A stretch of DNA of 64,000 nt from Corynebacterium freneyi (GTDB taxonomy: Bacteria > Actinomycetota > Actinomycetes > Mycobacteriales > Mycobacteriaceae): contig NZ_CP047357.1 in the NCBI RefSeq assembly GCF_030408835.1, forward strand, positions 2,666,001 to 2,730,000, given 5' to 3'. The notes under the pieces are model-generated. The model did no database searches. It was not told the origin of the DNA and saw only the letters and a list, made by a program, of their open reading frames with translations. Positions within the stretch are counted from its first letter, which is position 1; each line of letters begins with the position of its first letter. Positions 37,296 to 46,094 of the stretch are shown here, piece after piece. Made by a program: the position numbers and the translations under genes.

Positions 37296-40200
37296 ATGAG
37301 CGTGCTTCATCTCGCAGCCGACACCGCCGGCGATGCCGTGACCTCGAACGGGTTCACCATCACCGTCGGTTTCATCGGCCTGCTGCTGTCCCTGCCCTGC
37401 TGGTTCGTGTTCATCAAGGGCTTCGCGCACATGGTCCGCACGATCATGGTCGGCCAGAAGACCTACGGACACACCGGCGAATGGGGTGCCCGAATCTGGA
37501 CCACGATCAAGGAGATCGTCGGCCACACCAAGATGGCCAAGAAGCCCGGCGTCGCCGTGGCCCACTGGTTCGTCATGGTCGGCTTCCTCCTCGGATCCCT
37601 CGTCTGGTTCGAGGCGTACATCCAGACCTTTTGGCCCGCCGGCGGCTGGCCGATCCTGAAGGACCTCGCGGCCTGGCACTTCATCGACGAGCTGCTGGGC
37701 CTGGGCACCACCCTGGGCATCCTGACGCTGATCATCGTGCGTCAGACAAACCTGGGCAAGGAACGCCTGAGCCGCTTCTACGGCTCCAACGCCAAGGCCG
37801 CCTACTTCGTCGAGGCCGTCGTCCTCATCGAGGGCCTGGGCATGATGTTCGTCAAGGCCGCCAAGCTGGCCACCTACGGCGACGGCACCGTCCACTGGAC
37901 CGATTTCGTCACCGGCTGGATCGCCAAGATCCTCCCCGCGTCCCCCGAGTTCGTGTCGATCATGGCCCTGATCAAGCTGCTGTCCGGCATGGTCTGGCTG
38001 TTCGTCGTCGGCCGCAACCTCACCTGGGGCGTCGCCTGGCACCGCTTCCTCGCGTTCGCCAACATCCTGCTCAAACGCAACGCCGACGGCTACAACGCCC
38101 TCGGCGGCGCCAAGCCGATGACCTCCGACGGCGAGATCCTCAACCTGGAGGAGGCCGACCCCGAGGTCGACTCCATGGGCACCGGCGTGGTCACCGACCA
38201 CTCCTGGAAGGCCCTGCTGGACTTCACGTCCTGCACCGAGTGCGGCCGCTGCCAGGAGCAGTGCCCGGCGTGGAACACCGCCAAGCCGCTGTCGCCGAAG
38301 CTGCTGGTCAACCAGCTGCGCGACCACGCCTACCAGTCCGCCCCGTACCTGCTGGCCAACAAGAAGGCCGGCGTCGAGGGCGAGGAGGCGGCCGAGGCGT
38401 CGCCGCTGCTGACCCTGCCGCTGGTCGGCGAGGGCGACGCCGGCGTCATCGACCCGGACGTCCTGTGGTCCTGCACCAACTGCGGTGCCTGCGTCGAGCA
38501 GTGCCCGGTCGACATCGAGCACATCGACCACATCGTCGACATGCGCCGCTACCAGGTGCTCGTCGAGTCGGACTTCCCGACCGAGCTGGCCGGCCTGTTC
38601 AAGAACCTCGAGACCAAGGGCAACCCGTGGGGCCAGAACGCCTCCACGCGCGCCGACTGGATCAACGAGGTCCGCCAGGATGGCGTCGTCGTGCCCGTGT
38701 GGGGCGAGGACGTCGAAAACTTCGACGACACCGAGTACCTCTTCTGGGTCGGCTGCGCCGGCGCGTACGACGACAACGCCAAGAAGACCACCAAGGCCGT
38801 CGCGGAGATGCTCTACACCGCGGGCGTGAAGTTCACGGTCCTGTCGCAGGCCGAGGGCTGCAACGGCGACTCCGCTCGCCGCGCCGGCAACGAGTTCCTG
38901 TTCCAGATGCTGGCCGAGCAGAACATCGAGCAGCTCGGCGAGGTGTTCGAGGGCGTGCCGCCGAAGCAGCGCAAGATCGTCGTGACCTGTGCGCACTGCT
39001 ACAACACGTTCAAGAACGAGTACCCGGAGCTCGGCGGCAACTACCAGGTGGTCCACCACACGCAGCTGCTGAACCAGCTGGTGCGCGAGAACCGTCTGCA
39101 GCCGGTCGCCTCCGGCCAGGGCCGTCAGGTCACCTACCACGACCCGTGCTTCCTGGGCCGCCACAACAAGGTCTTCGAGGCGCCGCGTGAGCTGATCGGC
39201 GCGTCGGGCGCGAACCTGGTGGAGATGCCGCGCAACAAGAACACCGGCTTCTGCTGTGGTGCCGGTGGTGCGCGCATGTGGATGGAAGAGACCATCGGCC
39301 AGCGCATCAACGTCAACCGCACGGAAGAGGCGGTGGCGACCGGCGCGTCCGCCATCGCGATCGGCTGCCCGTTCTGTAAGACGATGATGTCCGACGGCGT
39401 CAACAACGTCGTCGAGGATGACGACAAGAAGCCCGAGGTTGTGGACATCGCCCAGATGATCCGCGATTCCGTGCTTGTCGACGGTGCCCTGCCACCGGCC
39501 CGCGAGCCCGAGTGGCTGCAGCAGCCGGAGCGCGGTTGGGTCGACACCGAGGCCATCGAGGCCGAGGAGCGCGCCCGCGCCGAGGAGGAGGCCGCCAAGA
39601 AGAAGGCCGCCGAGGAGGCCGAGGCGAAGAAGAAGGCCGATGCCGCGAAGAAGGCCGCCGCCGGTGGCGCGGCCGGTGCCGCCGCCGCTGGTGCCGGTGC
39701 GGCCGCCAAGGCCGGTGCTCCGGCACCGGGTGGTGCGCCCAAGCCGGGCGGTGCCAAGGGTGGTGCCCCCGCCCCGGGCGGTGCCCCCAAGCCGGGCGGT
39801 GCCCCCAAGCCGGGCGGTGCCCCCGCCCCGGGCGGTGCGCCCAAGCCCGGTGGCGCCAAGGCCGGTGCTCCGGCGCCGGGCGGTGCGCCCAAGCCGGGTG
39901 GAGCCCCCGCCCCGGGTGGTGCGCCCAAGCCCGGTGGCGCCAAGGGTGGTGCTCCGGCGCCGGGCGGTGCGCCCAAGCCGGGTGGAGCCCCCGCCCCGGG
40001 TGACGCTCCGGCGCCGGGCGGTGCGCCCAAGCCGGGTGGCGCCAAGGGTGGTGCTCCGGCGCCGGGCGGTGCGCCCAAGCCGGGCGGTGCCCCCGCCCCG
40101 GGTGGCGCCAAGAAGGGTGCCCCGGTTCCGGGTGGCGCCAAGGCCGCCGCCCCGACCGCCCCCGCCGCAGCCCCCGAGGCCGAGGTTCCCGCCGAGCCGC

Positions 40201-40769
40201 AGGCCGAGGCCCCGAAGACCGCCGGTGGCGCGCCCGTCCCGGGTGGCGCTCGCCGCGGTGCTCCGGTGCCGGGCGGTGCCCGCAAGGCCGCTCCGGCCGC
40301 CGCTGCCCCTGCCCCGCAGGCCGAAGAGTCGCCGGCTGAGGAAGCCCCCGCCGAGCCGACCGAGGCTCCGCAGGAGGCCCAGGCCGAGCAGCCCGAAGCC
40401 GAGGCCACCGCCGCCGCAGAGCAGCCGACCACGTCGCGCGGCGTGCCGCTGCCGGGTGGCGCCCGCCGCGGTGCCCCGGCGCCGGGCGGTGCCCGCAAGG
40501 CCGCTCCGGCCGCCGCAGCCCCGGCCCCGCAGGCCGAGGAGACGCCGGTCGACGAGGCTCCGTCCGAAGAGGCCCCGGCTGAGGAAGCCCCGCAGGCCGA
40601 CACGCCCGCCGACGCGCCCGCCGAGCCGGTCGAGGAGACCCCCGAGGCACCCGAGGCCGAAACCCCGGCCGCCGAGGCCCCGGCCGCTCCCGCCGCCCCG
40701 GCCACCGACATGCCCCGCAACGACAAGGGCGTCCCGCTCCCGGGATTCTCGCGGCGCAACGCCCGGTGA
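37296..40769 (+). CDS. Membrane (Fe-S)-binding oxidoreductase with long Ala/Pro/Gly repeat tail (Rv0338c-like)
   Basis: A 1157-residue membrane electron-transfer protein. An N-terminal part with about five membrane spans (residues 20-270) resembles a nitrate-reductase-gamma-type domain. Two 4Fe-4S clusters follow (CTECGRCQEQCP and CTNCGACVEQCP), then two cysteine-rich CCG domains (for example HDPCFLGRHNKVFEA and NTGFCCGAGGARMW), as in heterodisulfide-reductase and glycolate-oxidase subunits. After about residue 770 a helical KKA-rich linker leads to some 380 residues of APAPGGAPKPGGA-like repeats. Partners are unknown. It sits before an AlaT/AspC-like gene, as in mycobacteria. AGGA precedes the ATG; one GlxR site lies 78 bp upstream and another near 36985. 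Confidence 0.88.
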   Translation: MSVLHLAADTAGDAVTSNGFTITVGFIGLLLSLPCWFVFIKGFAHMVRTIMVGQKTYGHTGEWGARIWTTIKEIVGHTKMAKKPGVAVAHWFVMVGFLLGSLVWFEAYIQTFWPAGGWPILKDLAAWHFIDELLGLGTTLGILTLIIVRQTNLGKERLSRFYGSNAKAAYFVEAVVLIEGLGMMFVKAAKLATYGDGTVHWTDFVTGWIAKILPASPEFVSIMALIKLLSGMVWLFVVGRNLTWGVAWHRFLAFANILLKRNADGYNALGGAKPMTSDGEILNLEEADPEVDSMGTGVVTDHSWKALLDFTSCTECGRCQEQCPAWNTAKPLSPKLLVNQLRDHAYQSAPYLLANKKAGVEGEEAAEASPLLTLPLVGEGDAGVIDPDVLWSCTNCGACVEQCPVDIEHIDHIVDMRRYQVLVESDFPTELAGLFKNLETKGNPWGQNASTRADWINEVRQDGVVVPVWGEDVENFDDTEYLFWVGCAGAYDDNAKKTTKAVAEMLYTAGVKFTVLSQAEGCNGDSARRAGNEFLFQMLAEQNIEQLGEVFEGVPPKQRKIVVTCAHCYNTFKNEYPELGGNYQVVHHTQLLNQLVRENRLQPVASGQGRQVTYHDPCFLGRHNKVFEAPRELIGASGANLVEMPRNKNTGFCCGAGGARMWMEETIGQRINVNRTEEAVATGASAIAIGCPFCKTMMSDGVNNVVEDDDKKPEVVDIAQMIRDSVLVDGALPPAREPEWLQQPERGWVDTEAIEAEERARAEEEAAKKKAAEEAEAKKKADAAKKAAAGGAAGAAAAGAGAAAKAGAPAPGGAPKPGGAKGGAPAPGGAPKPGGAPKPGGAPAPGGAPKPGGAKAGAPAPGGAPKPGGAPAPGGAPKPGGAKGGAPAPGGAPKPGGAPAPGDAPAPGGAPKPGGAKGGAPAPGGAPKPGGAPAPGGAKKGAPVPGGAKAAAPTAPAAAPEAEVPAEPQAEAPKTAGGAPVPGGARRGAPVPGGARKAAPAAAAPAPQAEESPAEEAPAEPTEAPQEAQAEQPEAEATAAAEQPTTSRGVPLPGGARRGAPAPGGARKAAPAAAAPAPQAEETPVDEAPSEEAPAEEAPQADTPADAPAEPVEETPEAPEAETPAAEAPAAPAAPATDMPRNDKGVPLPGFSRRNAR
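39715..40140 (+). repeat. Coding minisatellite in the Fe-S oxidoreductase tail
   Basis: Repeating units of about 24 bp (GGTGCGCCCAAGCCGGGCGG and variants) encode GAPKPGGA/GAPAPGGA blocks, about fifteen units, with some stretches identical over 60 bp or more. Unit spacing keeps the reading frame. Length variation between strains by slippage or recombination would be expected. Confidence 0.8.
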
Positions 40770-40783
40770 TGACGTGACCGGGA

Positions 40784-40794
40784 CGTCGTAAAGC
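40784..40794. repeat. REP-like half element after the Fe-S oxidoreductase
   Basis: CGTCGTAAAGC, the right half of the REP-like palindrome, begins 15 bp after the stop codon and just before the terminator hairpin. Confidence 0.4.
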
Positions 40795-40806
40795 ATCCCG
40801 GAAAAA

Positions 40807-40845
40807 GCGAAGGAGGAGGTTCCACCCGGAACCTCCTCCTTTCGC
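40807..40845 (+). terminator. Terminator of the Fe-S oxidoreductase gene
   Basis: GCGAAGGAGGAGGTTCC (40807-40823) pairs with GGAACCTCCTCCTTTCGC (40828-40845) with one bulged base and a 4-nt loop. The stem of about 17 bp is very stable and lies 38 bp after the stop codon. Confidence 0.8.
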
Positions 40846-40871
40846 ATGCGCCCCGACCACTACGCGCGCAC

Positions 40872-40939
40872 GAATCGCCCGAAACGACTCACCGCGCCCT
40901 GGGCAAACGCCGCGAAAAGTGAGTCGTTCTGGGCGATTC
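40872..40939. repeat. 68-bp inverted-repeat element
   Basis: GAATCGCCCGAAACGACTCAC (40872-40892) and its reverse complement (40919-40939, two differences) flank a 26-nt spacer. It lies between the terminator at 40845 and the aminotransferase start at 41036. Layout (long arms, short spacer, arm ending CTCAC) resembles the element at 12890 and 45692 but the sequence differs. Confidence 0.6.
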
Positions 40940-41035
40940 TCCGCCAACCGACGGGCCCCGCGAAGCCACCCCGGCCGACACCCGGACCACCGGAACACTT
41001 CTCCCCGGGTCACCCGAAGTGGCAGACTCTAACGC

Positions 41036-42526
41036 GTGAACAACCAGAAGCGCCCCCAGGACCAGCCGGGCAACCCGGACACCGCCAACCCCGCGACCGA
41101 CGCGACCGCCGCCCCCGCGCCCACCGCCGACGCCGCCGCAACCGCCGCTTCTGACGCCGCCGACCACGCCACCGCCCCCGACCCCGCCGAGGTCAAGGAA
41201 AAGGCGCTGCGCAAATCCGCCGAACTGCTGCGCGCCGCCCGCGCCGAACAAACCCGCGCCGCCCGCGTCGCCCAACGCCGCGGCATGGACCACCCGCGCC
41301 GCACCCCGCTGAAGCCCCTCGACCAGTCGTCGAAGCTGCGCAACGTCCTCTACGACATCCGCGGCCCCGTGTCGACGCTGGCCGAGCAGATGGAGGCCGA
41401 CGGCCACCGCATCATGATGCTCAACACCGGCAACCCCGCGAAATTCGGCTTCGACGCCCCCGACACCATCGTCCAGGACATGGTCCGGGCGCTGCCGCAC
41501 GCGCAGGGCTACTCCGAGTCGAAGGGCATCTACTCGGCCCGACGCGCCGTCGTCACGCGCTACGAAATGGACCCCACCTTCCCCCGCTTCGACGTCGACG
41601 ACGTGTGGCTGGGCAACGGCGTGTCCGAACTGATCTCCATCGTGACGCAGGCGCTGCTCGACGAAGGCGATGAAGTCCTCATCCCCGCCCCCGACTACCC
41701 GCTGTGGACCGCCGCGACGACGCTGGCCGGCGGCAAACCCGTGCACTACCGCTGCGACGAGGAACAGGACTGGGCGCCGGACCTGGAGGACATCCGGTCG
41801 AAGATCACGGACCGGACGAAGGCGATCGTCATCATCAACCCGAACAACCCGACCGGCGCCGTGTACGGCCGGCAGGTGCTGGAGGGCATCGTCGACATCG
41901 CGCGCGAACATTCGCTGCTGCTGCTGTCCGACGAAATCTACGACCGCATCCTCTACGACGACGCCGAGCACATCTCGACGGCGTCGCTGGCCCCGGACCT
42001 GCTGTGCATCACGTTCAACGGCCTGTCGAAGACGTACCGCGTCGCCGGCTACCGCGCCGGCTGGATGGTGCTGACCGGTCCGAAGCGCCACGCGGAGGGT
42101 TTCATCGAGGGCATCAACCTGCTGGCGTCGACGCGCCTGTGCCCGAACGTGCCGGCGCAGCACGGCATCCAGGTGGCGTTGGGCGGCTACCAGTCCATCG
42201 AGGATCTGATCCTGCCGGGCGGGCGGCTGCTGGAGCAGCGCAACGTCGCGTGGGAGGGGCTCAATTCGATTCCGGGCGTGAGCTGCGTGAAGCCGATGGG
42301 CGCGATGTACGCGTTCCCGAAGCTGGACCCGGAGGTCCACGAGATCCACGACGACGAGAAGCTGATGCTCGACATCCTGCGGGAGGAGAAGATCCTCATG
42401 GTCGGCGGCACGGGCTTCAACCTGCCGACGCCGGATCATTTCCGCATCGTCACCCTGCCGTGGGCGCGTGAGCTGCGGGAGGCCATCGAGCGCCTGGGCA
42501 ACTTCCTCGCCAGCTACAAGCAGTAG
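41036..42526 (+). CDS. alaT: Class I/II PLP-dependent aminotransferase (AlaT/AspC-like)
   Basis: A 496-residue aminotransferase, fold type I, close to corynebacterial AlaT, which makes alanine from pyruvate with glutamate or another donor. PLP-binding Lys is in FNGLSKTYRVAGYRAG. The NNPTG motif is in NPNNPTGAVYG, DEIYDRILYD precedes it, and the terminal Arg is in DHFRIVTLPW. The first 80 residues are an Ala/Pro/Thr-rich extension that is unlikely to be part of the fold and may be non-native, so a later start (near LDQSSKLRNVLYD) is possible. The GTG at 41036 has no strong ribosome site. It follows the Fe-S oxidoreductase gene as Rv0337c adjoins Rv0338c. Confidence 0.85.
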   Translation: MNNQKRPQDQPGNPDTANPATDATAAPAPTADAAATAASDAADHATAPDPAEVKEKALRKSAELLRAARAEQTRAARVAQRRGMDHPRRTPLKPLDQSSKLRNVLYDIRGPVSTLAEQMEADGHRIMMLNTGNPAKFGFDAPDTIVQDMVRALPHAQGYSESKGIYSARRAVVTRYEMDPTFPRFDVDDVWLGNGVSELISIVTQALLDEGDEVLIPAPDYPLWTAATTLAGGKPVHYRCDEEQDWAPDLEDIRSKITDRTKAIVIINPNNPTGAVYGRQVLEGIVDIAREHSLLLLSDEIYDRILYDDAEHISTASLAPDLLCITFNGLSKTYRVAGYRAGWMVLTGPKRHAEGFIEGINLLASTRLCPNVPAQHGIQVALGGYQSIEDLILPGGRLLEQRNVAWEGLNSIPGVSCVKPMGAMYAFPKLDPEVHEIHDDEKLMLDILREEKILMVGGTGFNLPTPDHFRIVTLPWARELREAIERLGNFLASYKQ

Positions 42527-42570
42527 GGGTTTTTCGACATGGGGCGGCATTCGCGGGTAGAGGTTTCTTC

Positions 42571-42605
42571 GCTTGACGACGGCCCGTCGTCACGCAGGTC
42601 CGGCG
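42571..42605. repeat. REP-like palindrome, partly decayed copy
   Basis: The left half GCTTGACGACGGCCCGTCGT, then CACGCAGGTC, matches the complete copies; the right half has diverged. It is 39 bp before the ATG used for the YibE/F gene and would fall inside the coding region if an upstream ATG (42539) were the true start. This favours the later start. Confidence 0.55.
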
Positions 42606-42643
42606 CGGAGGCGTCGGCGGGCGGCGGGACGTCGGGCGGGGCG

Positions 42644-43960
42644 ATGGCGCGGCGGGTGTTGGCCGCGTTCCTCGCCGTCGCCGGCGTCGCAGCACTGGTG
42701 GGGTTGGCGGTGCTGTGGCCCCGCGGCGAAGCGCCGGAGCCGGGCCCGGGTTTCCGCGATTCGCAGTCGATGGCGGCGCAGTCGTACCCCGGGCGCGTCG
42801 CCGGCGTGACCACGGGGGCGTGCGGGTCGCCGGATGCGGGCGTGGCCTTCGACGAAACCCCGCAGCCGGCGCCGCAGCTGCCGCAGGCGCCGCAGGCGCC
42901 GGGCGTGCCCGCACCGTCGGCGGATCCCGGGGCTGCCGAGGCGCCCGGGGCGGCGGGAGCAGCGGGGATGCCTGGGGCGGCGGGTGATCTGCGGCGCGAG
43001 TGCGACCTGGTGATCATCGACATCGACGGCGGCCCGGACGAGGGGCGCCACACCCTGCTGGAAATGTCGGGCCAGCCCGGCGAGCCCGAGCTCGAGGAGG
43101 GCACGAAGATCCACCTGACGTCGCACGCCATCGGCGGCGACCAAACCCGTTACGCGTTTTTGGACATCAACCGCGCCACGTCCGTGTGGGCGTGGGTGGC
43201 GGTCACCGCGCTGGCCATCGTCGTCGTGGCGGCGTGGCGGGGCGTGCGCGCCATCGCCGGCCTGGTGCTGACGCTGGCCGTCGTCGGCTTCTTCCTCATC
43301 CCCGCGTTGCTGCGCGGCGGCCCGCCGGTGGCGCTGTCGCTGGTCACCGGCGCCGTGGTGCTCTTCCCCGTCATGTTCCTCGTCCATGGCGTCAACTGGA
43401 AGTCGGCGGCGGCCCTCGGCGGCACGCTGACCTCGTTGGCCGCGGCGGCGGGGCTGGCGCATCTGGCCATCGGCGGCGCGGATCTGCGGGGGCTGGCGGA
43501 TGATTCGAACCTGCTCATCCAGCTGTACCTGCCCGCCGTCAGCGTCACCGGCCTCATGCTCGCGGGCTTCATCGTCGGTGCGCTGGGCGTGCTCAACGAC
43601 GTCACCATCGCCCAGGCGTCCACCGTCACCGAACTCGCCGAAGCCGACCCGGACGCCGGGCCGCTGGAGCTGTTCGCGTCGGCGATGAGGGTGGGCCGCG
43701 ACCACATCGCGTCGATGGTCTACACGCTGGTGTTGGCCTACGTCGGCGCCTCGTTGCCGATGACGCTGCTGCTGTCGGTGGCGGAACGCCCGCTCATGCA
43801 GGTGCTGACCTCGGACATCGTCGCCACCGAATTGCTGCGCTCGGCCATCGGCGCCCTCGGCCTGACGCTGGCGGTGCCGGTGACCACGGCGATCGCGGCG
43901 GTGACGGCCCAGGTCAGGGAACAGGCGAACGCCCCGGCTCAGGCGAGGACCCGGGCTTAG
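42644..43960 (+). CDS. YibE/F family membrane protein
   Basis: A 438-residue protein. A first membrane span (VLAAFLAVAGVAALVGLAVL) is followed by an outside domain of about 130 residues and then six or so spans typical of YibE/F (AWVAVTALAIVVVAAWRGVR, LMLAGFIVGALGVLNDVTIA, the latter being a family hallmark). The outside domain contains an insert of about 45 residues rich in Pro, Ala and Gly. Function of the family is unclear; homologues occur in many Gram-positives. The ATG at 42644 is preferred because upstream sequence is a REP-like element. Ends 27 bp before the convergent udgA gene. Confidence 0.8.
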   Translation: MARRVLAAFLAVAGVAALVGLAVLWPRGEAPEPGPGFRDSQSMAAQSYPGRVAGVTTGACGSPDAGVAFDETPQPAPQLPQAPQAPGVPAPSADPGAAEAPGAAGAAGMPGAAGDLRRECDLVIIDIDGGPDEGRHTLLEMSGQPGEPELEEGTKIHLTSHAIGGDQTRYAFLDINRATSVWAWVAVTALAIVVVAAWRGVRAIAGLVLTLAVVGFFLIPALLRGGPPVALSLVTGAVVLFPVMFLVHGVNWKSAAALGGTLTSLAAAAGLAHLAIGGADLRGLADDSNLLIQLYLPAVSVTGLMLAGFIVGALGVLNDVTIAQASTVTELAEADPDAGPLELFASAMRVGRDHIASMVYTLVLAYVGASLPMTLLLSVAERPLMQVLTSDIVATELLRSAIGALGLTLAVPVTTAIAAVTAQVREQANAPAQARTRA

Positions 43961-43986
43961 ACGGGCACGGGCTTAGGCGCCCGTCG

Positions 43987-45330
43987 TCAGTTGCCGCGCC
44001 CCAGGCAGGTGACGTCCCAACCGGCGGCGCGCCACTCGTCGACGGGCAGGCAGTTGCGGCCGTCGATGAGCTTCTTCGCCGCCACCCACTCCCCCGCGGC
44101 CACCGGGTCGAGGTTCCGGAACTCGTCCCACTCGGTGGCCACGGCGACGATCTCCGCGCCATCGAGGGCATCGGCGACGGACTCGCGGTAATCCAGCGTC
44201 GGGAAGACCTTGCGCGCATTGTCCATGGCCTGCGGGTCATACACCCGCACCGCCGCACCGGCCAGCGACAGCGAACCGGCGATCGACAGCGCCGGAGAGT
44301 CCCGGACGTCGTCGGAGTCCGGCTTGAACGCCGCACCCAGCACCGCAACCTGACGGCCCAGGACATTGCCGCCGAACGCCTGCTTGACCAGGCCGACCGC
44401 CTTCTCGCGGCGGCGCATGTTGATCGCGTCGACCTCCCGCAGGAACGTCATCGCCTGGTCGGCGCCGAGCTCGCCGGCACGCGCCATGAACGCGCGGATG
44501 TCCTTCGGCAGGCAGCCGCCGCCGAAGCCGAGACCCGCGTTGAGGAAGCGACGGCCGATGCGCGGATCCATGCCGATCGCGTCGGCGAGCACCGTGACGT
44601 CGGCGCCGGTGGTCTCGCAAATCTCGGAGACCGCGTTGATGAACGAGATCTTCGTCGCCAGAAACGCGTTGGCCGACACCTTGACCAGCTCGGACGTCGC
44701 CAGGTCGGTGACGATCATCGGGGTGCCGCGGTCGAGGATCGGGGCGAAGCACTCGCGGGTCGCGGCCTCGGCGCGGGTCGAGTTCGCGCCCAGGCCCAGC
44801 ACCATGCGGTCCGGTTCGAGGGTGTCCTTCACCGCATGGCCCTCGCGGAGGAACTCGGGGTTCCACGCCAGGTCGACCGTCGCGACGGGCTCACCGTCGC
44901 CGGAGCGGGCGGCGATGAGCGCGTCGGCCCGCTCCTGCAGCCGCTGCGCCGTGCCCACCGGCACCGTCGACTTGCCCAGGATCACGTGGTCGCCGGTGAT
45001 GTGCTTGGCCAGCTCGTCGATGACGGCGTCGACGTACCGCACGTCGGCGGCGTTGGAGCCCTTCACCTGCGGGGTACCCACCCCGACGAAATGCAGTTCG
45101 GCGAACTCTGCGGCCTCGTCGTAGTCCGTCGTAAAGCGAAGGGCCCCGGAGTCGACGTGCTTGCGCAGCAGCTCGGGCAGGCCCGGCTCGTAAAACGGCA
45201 CGCGCCCCTGCGACAGCGCTTCGATCTTGGCGGGGTCGACGTCGACGCCGAGGACTTCGTGCCCCAGCTCGGCCATGCACGCGGCATGGGTCGCGCCCAA
45301 ATATCCGGTTCCGATGACGGTCATACGCAT
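43987..45330 (-). CDS. udgA: UDP-glucose 6-dehydrogenase
   Basis: A 447-residue NAD-dependent enzyme oxidising UDP-glucose to UDP-glucuronate. The Rossmann start is VIGTGYLGATHAACMAELGH. A central helix with NAFLATKISFINAVSEICE, the catalytic Cys region GLGFGGGCLPKDIRAFM, and the C-terminal nucleotide domain are all present. The neighbouring dcd gene reproduces the Rv0321-Rv0322 order from memory. The codons for RFTTDY contain CTTTACGACGG, resembling the REP-like half, but the peptide is conserved in the family so this is probably chance. Confidence 0.92.
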   Translation of the reverse strand: MRMTVIGTGYLGATHAACMAELGHEVLGVDVDPAKIEALSQGRVPFYEPGLPELLRKHVDSGALRFTTDYDEAAEFAELHFVGVGTPQVKGSNAADVRYVDAVIDELAKHITGDHVILGKSTVPVGTAQRLQERADALIAARSGDGEPVATVDLAWNPEFLREGHAVKDTLEPDRMVLGLGANSTRAEAATRECFAPILDRGTPMIVTDLATSELVKVSANAFLATKISFINAVSEICETTGADVTVLADAIGMDPRIGRRFLNAGLGFGGGCLPKDIRAFMARAGELGADQAMTFLREVDAINMRRREKAVGLVKQAFGGNVLGRQVAVLGAAFKPDSDDVRDSPALSIAGSLSLAGAAVRVYDPQAMDNARKVFPTLDYRESVADALDGAEIVAVATEWDEFRNLDPVAAGEWVAAKKLIDGRNCLPVDEWRAAGWDVTCLGRGN

Positions 45331-45557
45331 ACCGGCCAGTATGAAATACCTTGCGGCGCACCGCGAGTTGACGACTGCCCCCGTTTTCCGCCCCCACCAG
45401 CATTAACTGCCCGTTCACCTATGCATCACCGGAGCATTACACAGGCGGCCCCGGCAGTTCATCGGGCAGGGCGGGCGCGTCGGAAAGTACTGCCACCGCT
45501 TCGCGAATCCGCAGGTCGGCATTTTCCGGCGCCGCAGATTGTTGGGTTTGCCACCGC

Positions 45558-45603
45558 CCGCGCCGCACCGAACCCCGCGCCGCACCGAACCCCGCGCCGC
45601 ACC
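45558..45603. repeat. Short tandem repeat, 17-bp unit
   Basis: CGCGCCGCACCGAACCC is repeated almost three times (45558-45574, 45575-45591, 45592-45603 partial). It is in the 764-bp gap 45331-46094 between udgA and dcd, which lacks a convincing gene and is packed with repeats. The rest of the gap shows only decayed GC-rich sequence. Confidence 0.7.
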
Positions 45604-45691
45604 GTGCCGCACTTCCGCGCCGCACCACGCACCGCACCGAAGCTTCGCGCCAGCCCCTCCGCGCCACGAGCCGGCCAGAGCACGTCCAATT

Positions 45692-45765
45692 CGACAAATG
45701 CAGCCTCACACCGAATGAACGGCGGTAAATACCCAGGTGGCGAAATCGCGTGGCTGCATTTGTCG
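45692..45765. repeat. 74-bp inverted-repeat element, copy B
   Basis: CGACAAATGCAGCC (45692-45705) and its complement (45752-45765) form 14-bp arms around a 46-nt spacer that keeps ATGAACG, CGGTAAA and CCCAGG at the same places as copy A at 12890. The right flank TATTCGC matches, inverted, the left flank GCGAATA of copy A, so the conserved unit extends a little past the arm. Confidence 0.7.
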
Positions 45766-45898
45766 TATTCGCAGCGGCCCGACGGCGACCCAGCGGCGGT
45801 TGGACGACGGCGCGTGAGGTTGTCGCACGCGCAGCAGACCGGCGGCGACTCAACGGTGGGTCGACGGCGGTTCGACGGCGGCGCTTCTGCTTGCGTCT

Positions 45899-46008
45899 GC
45901 TTTACGACGGCCCGGCCGCCCGCCAACCCCACCAAATCGCATCGGCGCCCGCCTTCCCGTCGCCCGAAGGGAAGGGGCGGACGTCGGTGAGGTCGACCGT
46001 CGTCAAGC
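45899..46008. repeat. REP-like pair with long spacer
   Basis: GCTTTACGACGG (45899-45910) and CCGTCGTCAAGC (45997-46008) are the usual ends but 86 bp apart, with an internal CCTTCCC/GGGAAGG stem. A further CCCGTCAAGC follows at 46013-46022. This may be two elements whose inner halves were lost. Confidence 0.5.
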
Positions 46009-46094
46009 AAAGCCCGTCAAGCAAAGCCCGGCGCGCAGGCGAGCGAACCCGTCAACGCCGCAGCCGCCACGGCAAGGAACACCGCACTACCCGA

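Noticed and set aside
39715-40140. CRISPR-like regular repeats
   Set aside because: Units are contiguous, in frame, and lack unique spacers; they encode the GAPKPGGA protein repeat.
37260-40847. A 1195-codon minus-strand frame opposite the Fe-S oxidoreductase
   Set aside because: Repeats Gly/Leu/Arg with no domain; the opposite strand encodes two ferredoxin clusters and CCG domains.
42539-42643. N-terminal extension of the YibE/F protein from the ATG at 42539
   Set aside because: The extension is encoded by a REP-like element and lacks family similarity; the membrane span begins just after the ATG at 42644.
45126-45137. CCGTCGTAAAGC inside udgA as a REP-like copy
   Set aside because: It encodes the family-conserved RFTT run, so codon chance is likely.
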